A stretch of DNA of 64,000 nt from Coriaria nepalensis (lineage: Eukaryota > Streptophyta > Magnoliopsida > Cucurbitales > Coriariaceae), in the NCBI GenBank assembly GCA_027186245.1, contig CP114488.1, positions 11,017,501 through 11,081,500 on the forward strand, in the 5' to 3' direction. Positions 34,357-45,333 of the stretch are shown here, one piece after another (position 1 is the first letter of the stretch; every line of letters begins with the position of its first letter). The notes under the pieces were generated by a model that saw only the letters and a program-made list of their open reading frames with translations, searched no databases and was not told where the DNA came from. The position numbers and the translations under genes were made by a program.

Positions 34357-35971
34357 ATGGATACAAAGGCTTTGGCGAAATCAAAGAGGGCTCACTCTCA
34401 ACACCACAGCAAGAAATCTCATTCGAATCAGAAAACAAAACCCCAATCTGAAGGTGCTAATGTAGCTGGCAATAGGGAAAGGCCGTTTGGAAAGGAAGTT
34501 AGAGAGAGAATCCATGAGTCGCAAAGCTCGTCGACACTTCCTTCGAATTGGGATCGTTATGGTGAAGAAATTCAGTCTGGTTCAGTAGATGTTGGCGTTG
34601 ATAATTCAAATCACGATTCTGATATTGTTTTTCCAAAGAGTAAAGGTGCGGATTATCGTCACTTGGTCGAGGAGGCTCAGTCTCGGACACAGTCGTATGC
34701 TAATTTGGGTACTTCTCCGTCTTTGGATGATGTTCTTCCTGGTAAGCCTGTACTTCTTTCTAATTTAGTAAATCGGTGATTGAAGGGGAATAACATGTTT
34801 AAGATGAAATCTTTCATGCTGAATTTGATAGGAAACTTCGAGTGGGGATTAGGGTCTATGGTTGCTGTGAGGGGAGAAAACATTCTATCTTGGATTGGTG
34901 ATGATAGTTTTGTTGTGGAGGAAAAGAATGCTGCAATTCCTGAGGTGATTGATTAAACAAAGTTCATGTTTTTTGTATCTTAGAGTGGGATATATACTTT
35001 CGTTCTTATCTGATCCTACCGGATGATTCTCTATGCAGGCGTCGTTTCTCTCTTTAAATTTGCACGCCATCGCTGAACAACTTGCAAAAGTAGACTTGCC
35101 GGAGAGGCTCTTTATTGAAAGAGATGTACTACCTCTAGAGCTGGTATGTTTCATGGTATACATTTTCTATAGTTCATATGAACTTGCAGAGTTTTATACT
35201 GAGCGTTGTGCTTCACAGTGAGGAAGAATTAGGGGTAGCGTTTCGTCTTTTATTACCTCTAAAACAGGAGAATGTCTTTTGCTATTGTTGTAATTCAATA
35301 TATTGGATATGTCTACCTCTGAATTTGGATGATTGCACATTACAAGCAACTTGTTTATTTCTTGGTAGTGTGGAAAAGAAAAGAAAAGCAGAGATGAGCA
35401 ATATGACAAGATGCCAACATATGGATGTGAAGATGGTGAAGGAGCTCCCAGCGTTGGTGAATCTTTTAAGATGATCGACAATACAGATGAAGATACTAGT
35501 GATGGCTCATCTGGAAGTGACTTTCTAGGCCCGAGTTCAAACATAAATCCCGTTAATTTTGGTCCTTCTCAGCTGGGAAAATCTAGTCAAAACAACGCTC
35601 TAGACTCAACATCAAAATTGGGCTCAAACACAATCAGAACACCAGACAAGAAGAAAGTCCCTACATTTGAGGCAGCAACTGCAGAAGAAGAGCTGGATAT
35701 GCTTTTGAGCTCATTTAGTGATGAGACCAAAGAGATCGATTTCCCTACCTCTAGAACCGGAGAACTCTCTCAGCTTCCAAGTAAAGGACCAGTTTCAACA
35801 ATGGCAAGATCAAACCTTGACGATGGTCTCGACGACTTGCTTGATGAAACATACAATATATTGACTCAGAGAAAAAATGCTGTCGAAATTTATGTACATT
35901 CTTCTCCATCCGCTTCCAAAACCAAATCCGAAGAGGTAGATGATTTTGATTCATGGTTGGATACATTATGA
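34357..35971 (+). CDS. Plant-specific protein of unknown function, possibly CER16-like
   Basis: Four exons close in phase: 34357-34741, 34832-34944, 35039-35143, 35369-35971; 401 aa. The N-terminus is basic and low-complexity (MDTKALAKSKRAHSQHHSKK). A conserved-looking core is encoded by exons 2-3 (NFEWGLGSMVAVRGENILSW, ASFLSLNLHAIAEQLAKVDL, PERLFIERDVLPLEL). The C-terminal half is acidic and disordered, ending LDDGLDDLLDETYNIL and DDFDSWLDTL. No enzyme motif, signal peptide or membrane segment is visible. The layout recalls Arabidopsis ECERIFERUM 16 (cuticular wax, RNA-surveillance link), but that comparison is from memory and could be wrong. Site II motifs upstream suggest broad expression. 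Confidence 0.8.
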
Positions 35972-36905
35972 TTAAATGTAACTTAGATTGGCAGTAGAAG
36001 CTAAATTATTATGTCAATGCCTATCCATTGCCACCCTTTACTTGGTTGTCAGACAAGAAGATCTGGTGGGGTTTTCTTTGGGTGTATATGTTAGTTAGTA
36101 GAAGATAATATAATGAGGTACTAACGAAGAGGAAATGACAAGGCAACTCAAAAGTTAGGACCCACGCCAACCAAGCCATGTTATCATATCTAGAGAAGAT
36201 GCACGATTTTCACTTGTCTCCTATCAATTAAAGTCTGGTCTACAAATGAATCGTGGATCAGTAAGAATCTCTCTCATAACTAACATCATATGATCAAGTG
36301 GCTATTAAATTGCCAATCGTGCATCTGATAAAAGTCCATAATCTTCTACAATTGACATCCTCGATATTATAAGGATCGTAAGTGTAAAAGACACTATTCA
36401 AGATGAAAGAGACCAATCAAAGCATTGATGATTTAGTTGCTTGGATTAGAGTTAAACACAATATTGGACAGTTACCTTGTGATTAATTAATAAGTCAACT
36501 TACTAATGACTGATTAGTATTAAGACAGCTCTTTTATTACATATAATATGATCTTAATTGTTGCCTCTAATAAACGTGGTTGGTTGTCGGAAAACTAACC
36601 CATTTATTTATTGTAATACTTCTTGTCATTTTCTGCTTGCTTGCTTGCATGCCTCCCCATGTGCAAATTTTAGCCAATCATCGTCTTCTCCACGTGATAG
36701 TAACATTTCCTCTGGTTAGAATTTTTTTTTTTGAAGCTCGATCACATCTAACTACTGCTTTTGTTTAAAAAAACAATAATAATAATAAACAAATAATAAT
36801 TCACATAAAACCGTAGAAGATCACGAAGAAACAAATAAAAAGGAATACAAAATTACAAAGAATTAATTAAAAAAAAACATCGTTGTGCTAATCGTTCGGT
36901 TTACT
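35972..36905. other. Tail-to-tail intergenic region
   Basis: 3' flanks of the CER16-like gene and the fasciclin-like AGP gene. Only AT-rich sequence and an AAT/AAC run near 36770-36800 are seen. Confidence 0.5.
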
Positions 36906-37652
36906 TTAAGAAAGAAGCCCAATACTGAGCAGCCCGAGCCCAAATGCGAAGCTCATTCCAACTCCATTCCTCATACCCGCACCCGTACCGGGAGAATCAG
37001 CTGCCCCAGTAGTCGAATTCGTTCCATTAGACGTCGACGGGCTAGTCTTCGGAGCCGGACTAGCTGCAGGTGTAGCAGTCTTGTTCCCAAACAGCTGTTC
37101 CGGTAACAAAACCTGATCAACGGAGAAAACCGACAACGGTGTAATCTGCCTCAACGGATTATTAATAGGCACGGTGACAACCCCAGATGACACGTTCACT
37201 TGGTTGCCTGAGCCGGTAAAGTTCAGGCCCCAAACTCCGTCGGAACCGGTGGCTTCAGTTCTTAGGGGATTGCTGACGGTTAGTAACTGCGTTAGTGTGT
37301 AAAACTGTGGGACCACGTGGTAGAGGAGGAGTTGGACTTTCTCCTGGTCGCTGAGGCCGTTAAGGGCGCCGGCTTTGAGAAGGTTGAAAGCGTTATCGGT
37401 AGGGGAGAAGAGAGTTAGGCCGTTAGGATTGTTTATGAGCTGGTTTTGGAGTGTCTCGATAGTGTGGGTCTCGTTGAGGAGGCGGAGTAAGGTGGTGTAT
37501 TGCCCGCCTTGGACGAGGATGGCGGTGAGGTTGATGCCCGAGGAAGGCGGAGATGGGGCGGGGGCAGCGGGGGTGGATTGGGCTAGGATTTGAGAAATAA
37601 AGATGAAGAGAAATGTAGTTAGGAGTGTGAGTGGTGGTAATGTGAAAGCCAT
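36906..37652 (-). CDS. FLA: Fasciclin-like arabinogalactan protein, single FAS1 domain, GPI-anchored
   Basis: Intronless, 248 aa. The signal peptide (MAFTLPPLTLLTTFLFIFIS...) is followed by an AGP glycomodule (STPAAPAPSPPSSG). One fasciclin domain spans about residues 40-180, with H1 NGLTLFSPTDNAF, the YH motif LLLYHVVPQFYTL and H2-like VFSVDQVLLPEQLFG. A second Pro/Ser/Thr glycomodule (AASPAPKTSPSTSNG) precedes a small-residue omega region and a hydrophobic tail (MSFAFGLGLLSIGLLS), which indicates a GPI anchor. Several NxS/T sites are present. This is the group A FLA layout (FLA11/12/9/6-like), found at the plasma membrane and in secondary walls, where members affect cellulose deposition and stem mechanics. 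Function in this species is inferred. Confidence 0.95.
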   Translation of the reverse strand: MAFTLPPLTLLTTFLFIFISQILAQSTPAAPAPSPPSSGINLTAILVQGGQYTTLLRLLNETHTIETLQNQLINNPNGLTLFSPTDNAFNLLKAGALNGLSDQEKVQLLLYHVVPQFYTLTQLLTVSNPLRTEATGSDGVWGLNFTGSGNQVNVSSGVVTVPINNPLRQITPLSVFSVDQVLLPEQLFGNKTATPAASPAPKTSPSTSNGTNSTTGAADSPGTGAGMRNGVGMSFAFGLGLLSIGLLS

Positions 37653-38298
37653 GGTCGGAGCAAGGTGGAGCAGAGGTGGAGATGGATATGAGGTGGTGGG
37701 TTTTGTGCGAGCTTATTTATAGAGGACAGGGATGAGAAAACGAGAATATTAGGAGGTGGGACCAATGTGGGGCCAACAGTGAGAAGGATTGAAAGTTTCA
37801 ATTGGACAATGCCAATGCATTTTTGGGGTGGAATGAGGTAGCTTTTGGAAAAATGGATGTGGAATTGGAGGATGGTTTTTTGATCATTTGTTGTCCACGT
37901 TGATTATGAAGTCCAGACTCCAGACTGGACTAATATAATGTAAGAGTCGTTTTAGATTGATTTTATTCGGCCGCACTGGAATGGATAAGTCTTTCTTTGA
38001 GTCGATACATGATTCCTTTGAATCCAATACTATACACTCAATTTTGAAGAAGCTAAAATGGTCGTGGCTCAAAGACTGACCTCTGTAGTGGGTCACCAAG
38101 ACTAGCCCATAATATCATCTGGGCCCAATATAAAGTCCATAATCGGCCCACATCTTATGCACGTGGACAACAAAGCCGTAAGGAAGAGTCGTCTCGTCTC
38201 GTCTCGTCTCATCATTATTGACATTGTTGTCATTTTCTTTCTTCCTTCCTTTCAAAATTTCTGAAGAAAAGCCGATCGGAAAAAAACAGAGGCGGTGG
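37653..38298. promoter_or_regulatory. Divergent promoter region, FLA / 38299 gene
   Basis: Left part: FLA promoter with a TATA box. Right part (38100-38160): a cluster of site II-like AGCCCA, TGGGCCC and GGCCCA motifs, then a repeated GTCTC run (38191-38210) in the probable leader of the plus-strand gene. Confidence 0.45.
37714..37721 (-). promoter_or_regulatory. TATA box of the FLA gene
   Basis: The minus strand reads TATAAATA 62 bases upstream of the FLA ATG. Confidence 0.65.
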
Positions 38299-38957
38299 AT
38301 GGCAAAAACCAACAACAAATACACGTCCATCAACTTCAACCACATCTACGACAAGAATCCTGCCCCGAATTCCAAGTCTACCGCAAATAATCAACCCGCT
38401 AAGAACCCATTTTCTTCCTCCTCCTCTTCCTCTTCTGCATCTACATACTCTGCCATCTCTTCCCCACACAAGCCACATGGCCGCATGCTTCTCCTGACCC
38501 GAAACACGCACGCACCCGCACCATCACCCGCTCCGGCATCCAAGCCCATCGCCTCCCAACCTCAACCGTCGCAGGCACCGCATCAAATCCCGGATCAGAC
38601 CGGTTCCGACCCTGTCTCGCTACGTCCTCTTGGTCGAACAGGTGTGGGTTCGGCTCCGACATCTTCATTTCTGGGTTTAGAGAAGGACAAGGAGATTTCT
38701 CAAGTTCTAACGTCGCCTAAGCCGAATAAGTTTGTGCCGCCGCATCTCAGACCGGGTTTTGTTGGTAAGAAAGAGAGGCCTGAACCGGAAGTGATCCGAT
38801 CAAGGGAAGCGAGTCAGAGACAGCAGCAGGGATATTCCGGGTCTCCGGGTCGGTTCGGCGAAGATGGAAGGCCCAACTCCGGTGGTGGGTATGCAGATTC
38901 AGGAATGATGATGAATCGGCCTAGATCCAGCGGGAATCGGCCAAACTCTAGTGGGTG
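38299..38957 (+). CDS. Conserved plant Ser/Pro/Gly-rich protein, N-terminal part only
   Basis: The ATG at 38299 (MAKTNNKYTSINFNHIYDKN) opens a family known in plants as an uncharacterised or 'glycine-rich' protein. Other landmarks are PHKPHGRMLLLTR, SLRPLGRTGVGSA and PNKFVPPHLRPGFVGKKERP. The tail RPRSSGNRPNSSG runs into a good donor (TG before GTATGT at 38958). I find no convincing continuation before the next gene: the acceptors near 39300 and 39607 would create TGA at the junction, and a weaker donor at 38956 would give only a short tail (FSVEAAYSSLKDED...). From memory, relatives have a longer helical C-terminal part. It may therefore be a truncated gene, or it may have a distant last exon that I failed to see. 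Confidence 0.65.
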
Positions 38958-40561
38958 GTATGTCTCTCTGTTTTTTCATTTATCTTTCCCTCCCCATTTA
39001 TAGCTTTTGAGAATTGAGATAGTAAATAAACGGATTTATTTTCTGCTGTGATCACAAGTTTCACAAATTTATGGTATTTAATTTACTTCATTTGGTGTAA
39101 TCCACATGCGTGTGTTTCTCGCGACGGCATATTAACTCTGTGTCTGAATCTGGTTCCGCTTCTTGTTTCTAATCAAGAGTGTTTCTATATCGGGAATAAA
39201 TAGGAAAGGTAACTCGTTTACATAGTAATAGAGGATGAATTATACCCGGAAACAAAAAACGAACTAATGCAATAGGAATAGATAGTGTATATTTGCAGAA
39301 AGATTTTGATGATTATGGCTGTATCATCTTCTATTCCTTCCGACAATAAAGCTTCACTTGCAAGCAACTCTAATCACAATGTGGACGACATGAGTCTTAT
39401 GTATATGAAGATTCTCGTTCCATTGTCCATGGTGGTTAATTAGGCTTGTTGATTCACTAGGGCGGATTAACATTTCAAGTAATCTCTTCTGTACAATTTC
39501 ATAAATGCTCATCATTTTCATTATAGGATTTTCCGTGTTATATTGTAACCATCTTTTTTCTCATATCGATGCTATCTTCTGACTACGGTTAACTTATGTT
39601 AAACAGATTCTCTGTTGAAGCAGCTTACTCTTCTTTAAAGGATGAAGATAGAAGTAGTCAACACTAAACTGATGAAGCATCATATTCTCTGTAACGCGTA
39701 TTTTTTGTCCATTCCTTCTCGGATGTCCGATTCTAAGTAGACAAACATCGATCCAGCTCCATCTGTTTTAGAAAGGTCGAGTTTTGTTACGTTATTTGTG
39801 TGTTAACTTACTCTGACTAGTGCAAGGATATTGTTTGGATGCCGGTTCAGTTATATTCTTCATCCTGAAAGATTCCTGTTGTCTTGTGGTTGGATGTTTT
39901 AAAAATCTACGACTTTGTTTATATTCATCGTACGCAATGATTTCCATGTGATGATGTATCCATGGACCACTCCATTGTCTAGATACAGTGATATAGATAC
40001 ACCATGCCAACGGAGCACGCAACTGTTTTTAATGTGAGTTCTGAAATGCTGACGCTGTCGTTTATAGTTTCGTGAGAGAATTTTGACAATTTGTCATGCG
40101 CCAAGCAGAACGACATGTCGTATGTAATGAACGACATGACAATGTACTAGATTTCCTCCTTCTTTTATTTATTTTTATTACATAAATATCTAACCGGGGT
40201 GACATGCATCGTCTTATAAATGATCAGTTTGATCTCTGGCAAACTCGTCACCTGCCGCTTCACATGTTGCCCCTAAATATGTAGGCCGAGTAAAAGCTTC
40301 ATCGGGATATGGATAAAGTTCGGTCTCAATCTCGGTTTTTCTTCGACAGATATTAGAATCCAAACTATGAGTATCGGTTTAGTACCGGCACTTTCGGTAC
40401 TGGTATGGTTCTGGGATAATAATAGAACCGATCAGTGGAAGAATAATAAGAAGATTAGAAGAATGATTAAGGATAAACTTCAATTAGAGACCTTCATTTA
40501 TTAGAAACACACATTAATTTATTCTAATACAACAATGGGCACAACATCTTCATATGTTTAA
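38958..40561. other. Non-coding region after the 38299 gene
   Basis: It may be intron and 3' region of the preceding gene. A possible short terminal exon lies at 39607-39667. From about 40250 onward it is 3' flank of the O-methyltransferase. A 29-base copy of that gene's 3' end lies at 40466-40494. Confidence 0.4.
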
Positions 40562-40589
40562 TTAAGGATAAACTTCAATTAGAGACCTT
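40466..40589. repeat. 29-bp direct repeat spanning the O-methyltransferase stop codon
   Basis: The sequence starting ATTAAGGATAAACTTCAATT occurs at 40466-40494 and again at 40561-40589. The second copy encodes the last residues (SLIEVYP) and stop of the O-methyltransferase; the first lies 95 bases downstream in its 3' flank. Confidence 0.9.
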
Positions 40590-41782
40590 AAACCCAGATC
40601 GACGGGAGTGATCTTATAGCCACTAAAACCAGCTTCAGAGAAAAGCTTAGCCCAATCTTTCTCACTTCTTTCTCTTCCTGGAACCAAAGCCATCATAAGC
40701 ATATCAAAGAAAAGCTGCGTTTCAATCTTAGTATTGGATTCCCGGTCATCATCATCATCATCACCTGCCGAAGATCCTTCCCGGCTGGTCGCCACCACCA
40801 TATCGATTAATATCACTTTCCCGGCCTTCTTCCCTTCCCCGCTGCTGCTTGCAACAATTGCATCTTTGCATTTCTTCAGTATTTTCACACACTCTTCATC
40901 ACTCCAATCGTGCAATATCCACTGTTTTAACATATCAATCAAGTTACGAAAACATTCAACTAAACTTTACGTATAAAGCATTTGTAAATATTACTTGTTT
41001 ACCTTCAAGAAAACAGCGTCGGCTTTAGGAACAGCCACGAACATATCTCCTCCCACGTATTTCATATTACTGCCATTCCCTTCTAAACCATCGACAACAT
41101 GGGGGAGATCGAAAACGGTGCAGTTTATCTCCGGAAACGCATCAGCAATAGCTTTAGCGACGGTTCCAGTCCCACCGCCGACATCAACCAACGACTGCAG
41201 CCCTTCAAATATGCGACTCTTGTGACCCGTGTCGAGCAACACGCTCGTAACCAAACGCGCATCACTCGCCATCCCATCGTTAAATAATTGACCGAATCTA
41301 GGCTCGCTTCTTCCGTATTCCCAGATCGTTGACCCGTGAGCAGTATGAAACGGCGTTGGGCCATAGTTTTGAAACCACGTGGCGAAATGGTGCCATGGCT
41401 CTGTTAAAACCGGGTCGAGCATGGCCGTTAGGAAAGGAGCTACGCTCAATGGGTTGTTCTTAAGAAGAAGACGAGATGCATCTGTGAGTACATAACCTTC
41501 TACTTCTTCATTATTCTGGTCAAGTTTTTTCTGCTTCGAAAAGAAGCCAGAGTGAGTTAAAATGCGCATAAGGCGAAAGACGAAGCTGCTTTTTGAGGGG
41601 TGAATTGGGAGGGAAGAAGTGAGTTCCGACAAGGTCATGGGTTGACCGCCATGGTTATTGATGACGTCAGGGATGCCGAGCTGCATAGCACATTTTAGGG
41701 ACATGGAGTTTATGAAGCTGAATATATGATTCCATATATGAGCTTGAGCTTCAAGAACATTAGTTAAACCCATTTCAATCAT
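40562..41782 (-). CDS. SAM-dependent O-methyltransferase (plant class II, COMT-type)
   Basis: Exons 41782-41003 and 40921-40562 give 379 aa. The start at 41782 (MIEMGLTNVLEAQAHIWNH) or 41773 is preferred over the open frame back to 41860, because a TATA-like run lies at 41831-41842. The N-terminal dimerisation domain has SMSLKCAMQLGIPDVINNHG. The SAM site is LVDVGGGTGTVAKAIADAFP (about residue 205) with FDLPHVV downstream. The catalytic His is in WILHDWSDEE (about His264). The C-terminus ends GYKITPVDLGLRSLIEVYP. It resembles flavonoid, resveratrol and myricetin O-methyltransferases; the exact phenolic substrate cannot be told. An odd Asp run (GDDDDDDRES) comes from a GAT/ATC microsatellite (about 40745-40762). 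A decayed partial copy lies at 42405-42590. Confidence 0.92.
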
Positions 41783-41830
41783 CCTCCTTACTCTTGTGAA
41801 TTCACTGATCAAAGAGGCTAGGTTTAGATG

Positions 41831-41842
41831 TATATATATATA
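41831..41842 (-). promoter_or_regulatory. TATA box region of the O-methyltransferase
   Basis: A TATATATATA run 50-60 bases above the preferred start codon; it argues against the longer open frame starting at 41860. Confidence 0.5.
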
Positions 41843-42404
41843 CAGTGAAATGGGACCCAATCGTTATCGATTATCGATGAGGATGAAAAAGAAATAATAT
41901 TGAAATCAAAAGTACAGACAAGTAATTGAACGTGATTCACGTATAAACAACCTAAATGGTCGTGCTTAATTAAAAATGTTCTTGATTAGTTGTGCTTATA
42001 TTTTATTTATAGTACAGAAAAGAAGGAAGGGACGCATCAAAAAGCTTAATAGACAGTAGTGCTATGACCATTGTCGTGTAGAGGAATGAACTAGTTTTGA
42101 TAGCTAAACCTTACACTGTGGAGTCATGTGCACTTTCCTCCCACTGAGCTAATACACGAAAAACAGATTTACTCAACTCATTATTATATTTTAGCCTCTT
42201 CCTTTATGTCATATTTGCTAAGTCGCTAATAAAAAAAACTATGTAACTTATAGTTAATAATCATTTATCACATTTTAATTTCTCAAGTAACTAATACAAA
42301 ACACTCTTAGTCTGAATTTGGCTCATGTGACTCTTGATTTCTTCCTAAGTCTTTGACGTTAATGTCATCTTATTATAGCTTCACTTTCTTCATAAAACCT
42401 AGAT
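41843..42404. other. O-methyltransferase promoter and flank
   Basis: AT-rich; nothing else recognised. Confidence 0.4.
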
Positions 42405-42590
42405 TCGGTGTGAGATCTTATAGTCACTAAAACCAGCATCAGAGAAGAGCTTAGCACTCTCTCCCTGTGACCACAGCAACCATGTCAAAGAAGAGCTGCG
42501 TTTCAATGATCTTACAATTATTGCCTCCTTGCATTTCTTCAGTACTTCCACTCACTCTTCGTCACTCCAAGCGTGCAAAATCCATTTAGA
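42405..42590 (-). pseudogene. Decayed 3' fragment of an O-methyltransferase
   Basis: Stretches such as GATCTTATAGTCACTAAAAC, TCAAAGAAGAGCTGCGTTTC and CTTGCATTTCTTCAGTA match the second exon of the intact gene at 40562-40921 with substitutions. The middle, including the Asp-run region, is deleted. There is no 5' half and no open frame. This is a partial tandem duplicate. Confidence 0.85.
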
Positions 42591-43486
42591 TCTTAATATT
42601 TTGAAAAAAATATTAACTCAATACATTAAAATTTATATCTAAAGATAATTTAAAGTTCATTAATTCTAAGTTATAAATTTTTACCTTTAGATATAAATTT
42701 GTGGGGGCAAAAATATACAAAATTTTGATCAAATTTAATTTTATAGGGGTAATAACTTAAATATTGAAAAACTTATAGGGGTAAAAACTTATAAGCCTCT
42801 GAATGAAGAGAAAGCTGTGCAAGAGGCAGCAGATCTTATAGGGGAACACTTTGTGTTCTCTAGGTTGCAGGAGCTGCTAGTATTGTTTTTGAGGTGCAGA
42901 GAAATTAAAGGTCAGAAGCCAGAAAGGAAGAGCTTCGCAAGCAAGAATTACTGGTTAGTGATTTTGTGTATTAATAAGGGATTTCTCTGAAATCAAGTGC
43001 TTAAGGTTCCATGTTTTGAAGAAAGTAGTAATTTTTAATGCTTTTTTTGGCAAGCAGAGAGATGAGGAAACGGCCAGAGAAATCGAGGCTCTCAAAGACT
43101 CAAACAAAAAATTGGAGAGCTGGAACGTCTAACAAAAGGACGACGACTGACTGGCATCTTTCAATTGTGAAATGGGCTTTCTTTTGAGACTGCAAAGGGA
43201 AAACAAGCTTGATCTCTCTTCTACAAAAATCAAGTATTGCAGAAGGTATTGATGTTTTAACCAATCTTAGTGACCCGATTCTTAGGATTCTACCATTGGA
43301 CCCGAATAATTGTTCGGGCTTTTCTTCTTCCTTTTGATTGCTGAATTAGATTCATCTTTTGCATATGAAATGAGATTGAAATTTGTGTAGAGGAAATAAT
43401 CAATGACTCTTAACAGGAAAGGCTTTTGTATAATCTGTACTTCAAACTATTAAGAGTACTTATGACTGGGAATATTTTAACCAACC
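42591..43486. other. Intergenic, with possible coding remnant
   Basis: 42600-42790 is AT-rich with repeated TTATAGGGGTAA-type pieces. 42805-42960 and 43060-43135 (plus strand) read like short broken coding pieces (EEKAVQEAADLIGEHF..., then a coiled-coil-like REIEALKDSNKKLE). I cannot assign them to a family. Confidence 0.3.
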
Positions 43487-44395
43487 CTATCTTGAAGACT
43501 CTTGACAGAAACTATCAATATAAGTACTCTCCAAATCCTTGCTGAGCAAGAAGTCCCTCAACTTAGCATGATTTGCTTTGGTCTCTTTCCCAATCTCATT
43601 ATCCTCATCCATTACTGTCCTCACTTCTTTGCAAACGCTCTCCTTAGTAAACAAACCGTCTTCTTCGCCTTTCTCTACTTCCGTGCCAACTTTCAAATCC
43701 CCACCCAGCATTCTTGCTCTAATAATCTGGTCATGACCCAAATTCGGTAAAAGCACCAATTGGCATTTATCCACCAAAGCCTCTGATACTGAGCCAGCCC
43801 CACAATGCGTCACAAAGCATCCAATTGATGGGTGCTGCAAAATAAGCTGTTGTTGAACCCATTCTTTTATAACCACCCCTCTACCGACAACCTCTCTCTT
43901 TAAACCCTTCAGGCATGGCGGCTTCAATAGACTCTGTTCCCAATGGTGTATGAGTACAGCCAAGAATGGAAAACCCGAAAGCTCAAAACCCAACAACAAT
44001 TCTTGAAACTGCCCTTTCTCTAAAATACATCCATCCCCAAAAGCACAATATATAACTGAACCCGCCCGCCTGGAAGCTCTCAAGCCATTTGGCCCATTTT
44101 CCGTCTAATTCAGCAATAAAGCAGGCTTTCCGAACAGGTGGTCCTGAAAATAAAGCAGGCTTTCTGAACAGGTTTGAAACAAAGTCAACAAAGAGTCCTT
44201 CAATTTCTCTGCTTGTATTGAATCCTATTGCTTCACACTGACAGCTAGTCAAGTGCCGCTCATAAAGACCACATCACTGCCAAACTTAAAATTTCTGGTC
44301 GCTGCAAAGAATTTTGCTTCACAGACATGAATCTTAATGCTCGGAAAGGGAAAACCAGGTGGTGGTTTGATAAGATCAGCCTCGGCGAAATCCTT
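43487..44395 (-). pseudogene. UGT79-like glycosyltransferase pseudogene A (lacks the N-terminal third)
   Basis: The sequence matches the intact neighbour (45542-46915) from about its residue 155 to the end: DLIKPPPGFPFPSIKIHVCE, SCQCEAIGFNTSREIEG, then [10 protein letters not shown], the PSPG box [20 protein letters not shown] and the C-terminus [19 protein letters not shown]. The frame is broken at least near 44060-44085 and 44250 and around 43930-43960, and an in-frame stop follows MSGT. No 5' part is present, so it is a dead, truncated copy. Confidence 0.9.
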
Positions 44396-45333
44396 TCCAG
44401 ATCACAACATGCGGTAGAAGCACTAATTTGCACTTATTGACCAAAACCTCTGATAAAGAACCCGACCCACAATGTGTCACGAAGCACCCAACTGATAGAG
44501 GCTATGCATTCACTTCTAATGGTGGTCCTTCACTTCCAATGCTGACTATGTCTAGACTGGAGTTGGGTTGTTCAGGTATAGCGGGCCCGGAAAGCAACAC
44601 GGGCTTTCCGAACTGGCTCGAGACATAGTCAGTAAAGGATCCTTCAGTTTCTCTGCATGCCCTAAACGCTACGACATCACATTTACTAAACGTCAAGGCG
44701 AGGCGTTTGTAAAACAGCACATCACTACCAGACTTCCAGCTTCTCTCCATTGCAAAGTTTTTCGCTTCATGGTAACGCAGTTTGATGTTTGAAACTGAAA
44801 ACCAGGAGGTGGGCCCATAAGATCAAGCTCATTTATGCTATTTTAAAAAATCCGCCTCGCCGGAGTCATTTTGTAGCCTATTGAGGCCGGGCTTACCATG
44901 CAGTAGTTAACCGACTTTACCCCCGAGCGACGGTCCAAGGCGGGGACCCAGTGGGTGAAGTCTAAGAAGATGAAGTTTGGATTAATTCGGTCAAGGAGAA
45001 GCTCAATTTCAGGCTCGGTCCGATCCTCGGGGGTCATGAAAAGGGAGTGTTGAGGGAAAGGTACGTCGGAAGTGGTCTCTGAGCCGGGAGGGAGGCCTTT
45101 GAGGTGAGGGACAGAGATGGGGAAAAGGTGATGAGTTGTGGGAAGTGATTGAATGGTTGTAGCTTGGTTTGTGTTTTGGTCGGAATGAAGAAGGAGATCT
45201 TGTGGCCTTTTCTTGCTAGCTTGTTGGCAAGGTGGAGGTAATGAGTAAGGTGACCCATAGCAAATAATGGGAACATTACTATGTTTAAGGAATCGGTTTT
45301 GCCCATTTTTTCTTGCGGTGTGATCGCATCCAT
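44396..45333 (-). pseudogene. UGT79-like glycosyltransferase pseudogene B (internal deletion, frameshifts)
   Basis: It has an N-terminus like the intact gene (LNIVMFPLFAMGHLTHYLHL, ARKGHKISFFIPTKTQTKL). A frameshift near 45040-45090 leads to RTEPEIELLLDRINPNFIFL, then another break near 44840. After that it continues SWKSGSDVLFYKRLALTFSK and GKPVLLSGPAIPEQPNSSLD. A deletion joins this directly to part of the PSPG box ([15 protein letters not shown]..., about 44400-44500), and the C-terminal end is missing. It abuts pseudogene A, so the two together hold pieces of two separate copies. Confidence 0.9.

Noticed and set aside
36885..37106. Arg/Ser-rich plus-strand ORF
   Set aside because: Antisense to the FLA C-terminal coding region.
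41783..41860. 26-residue N-terminal extension of the O-methyltransferase (MGPISLYIYIHLN...)
   Set aside because: It is encoded by a TATATA run that fits the TATA box; the family start aligns with MGLTNVLEAQ at 41773-41782.
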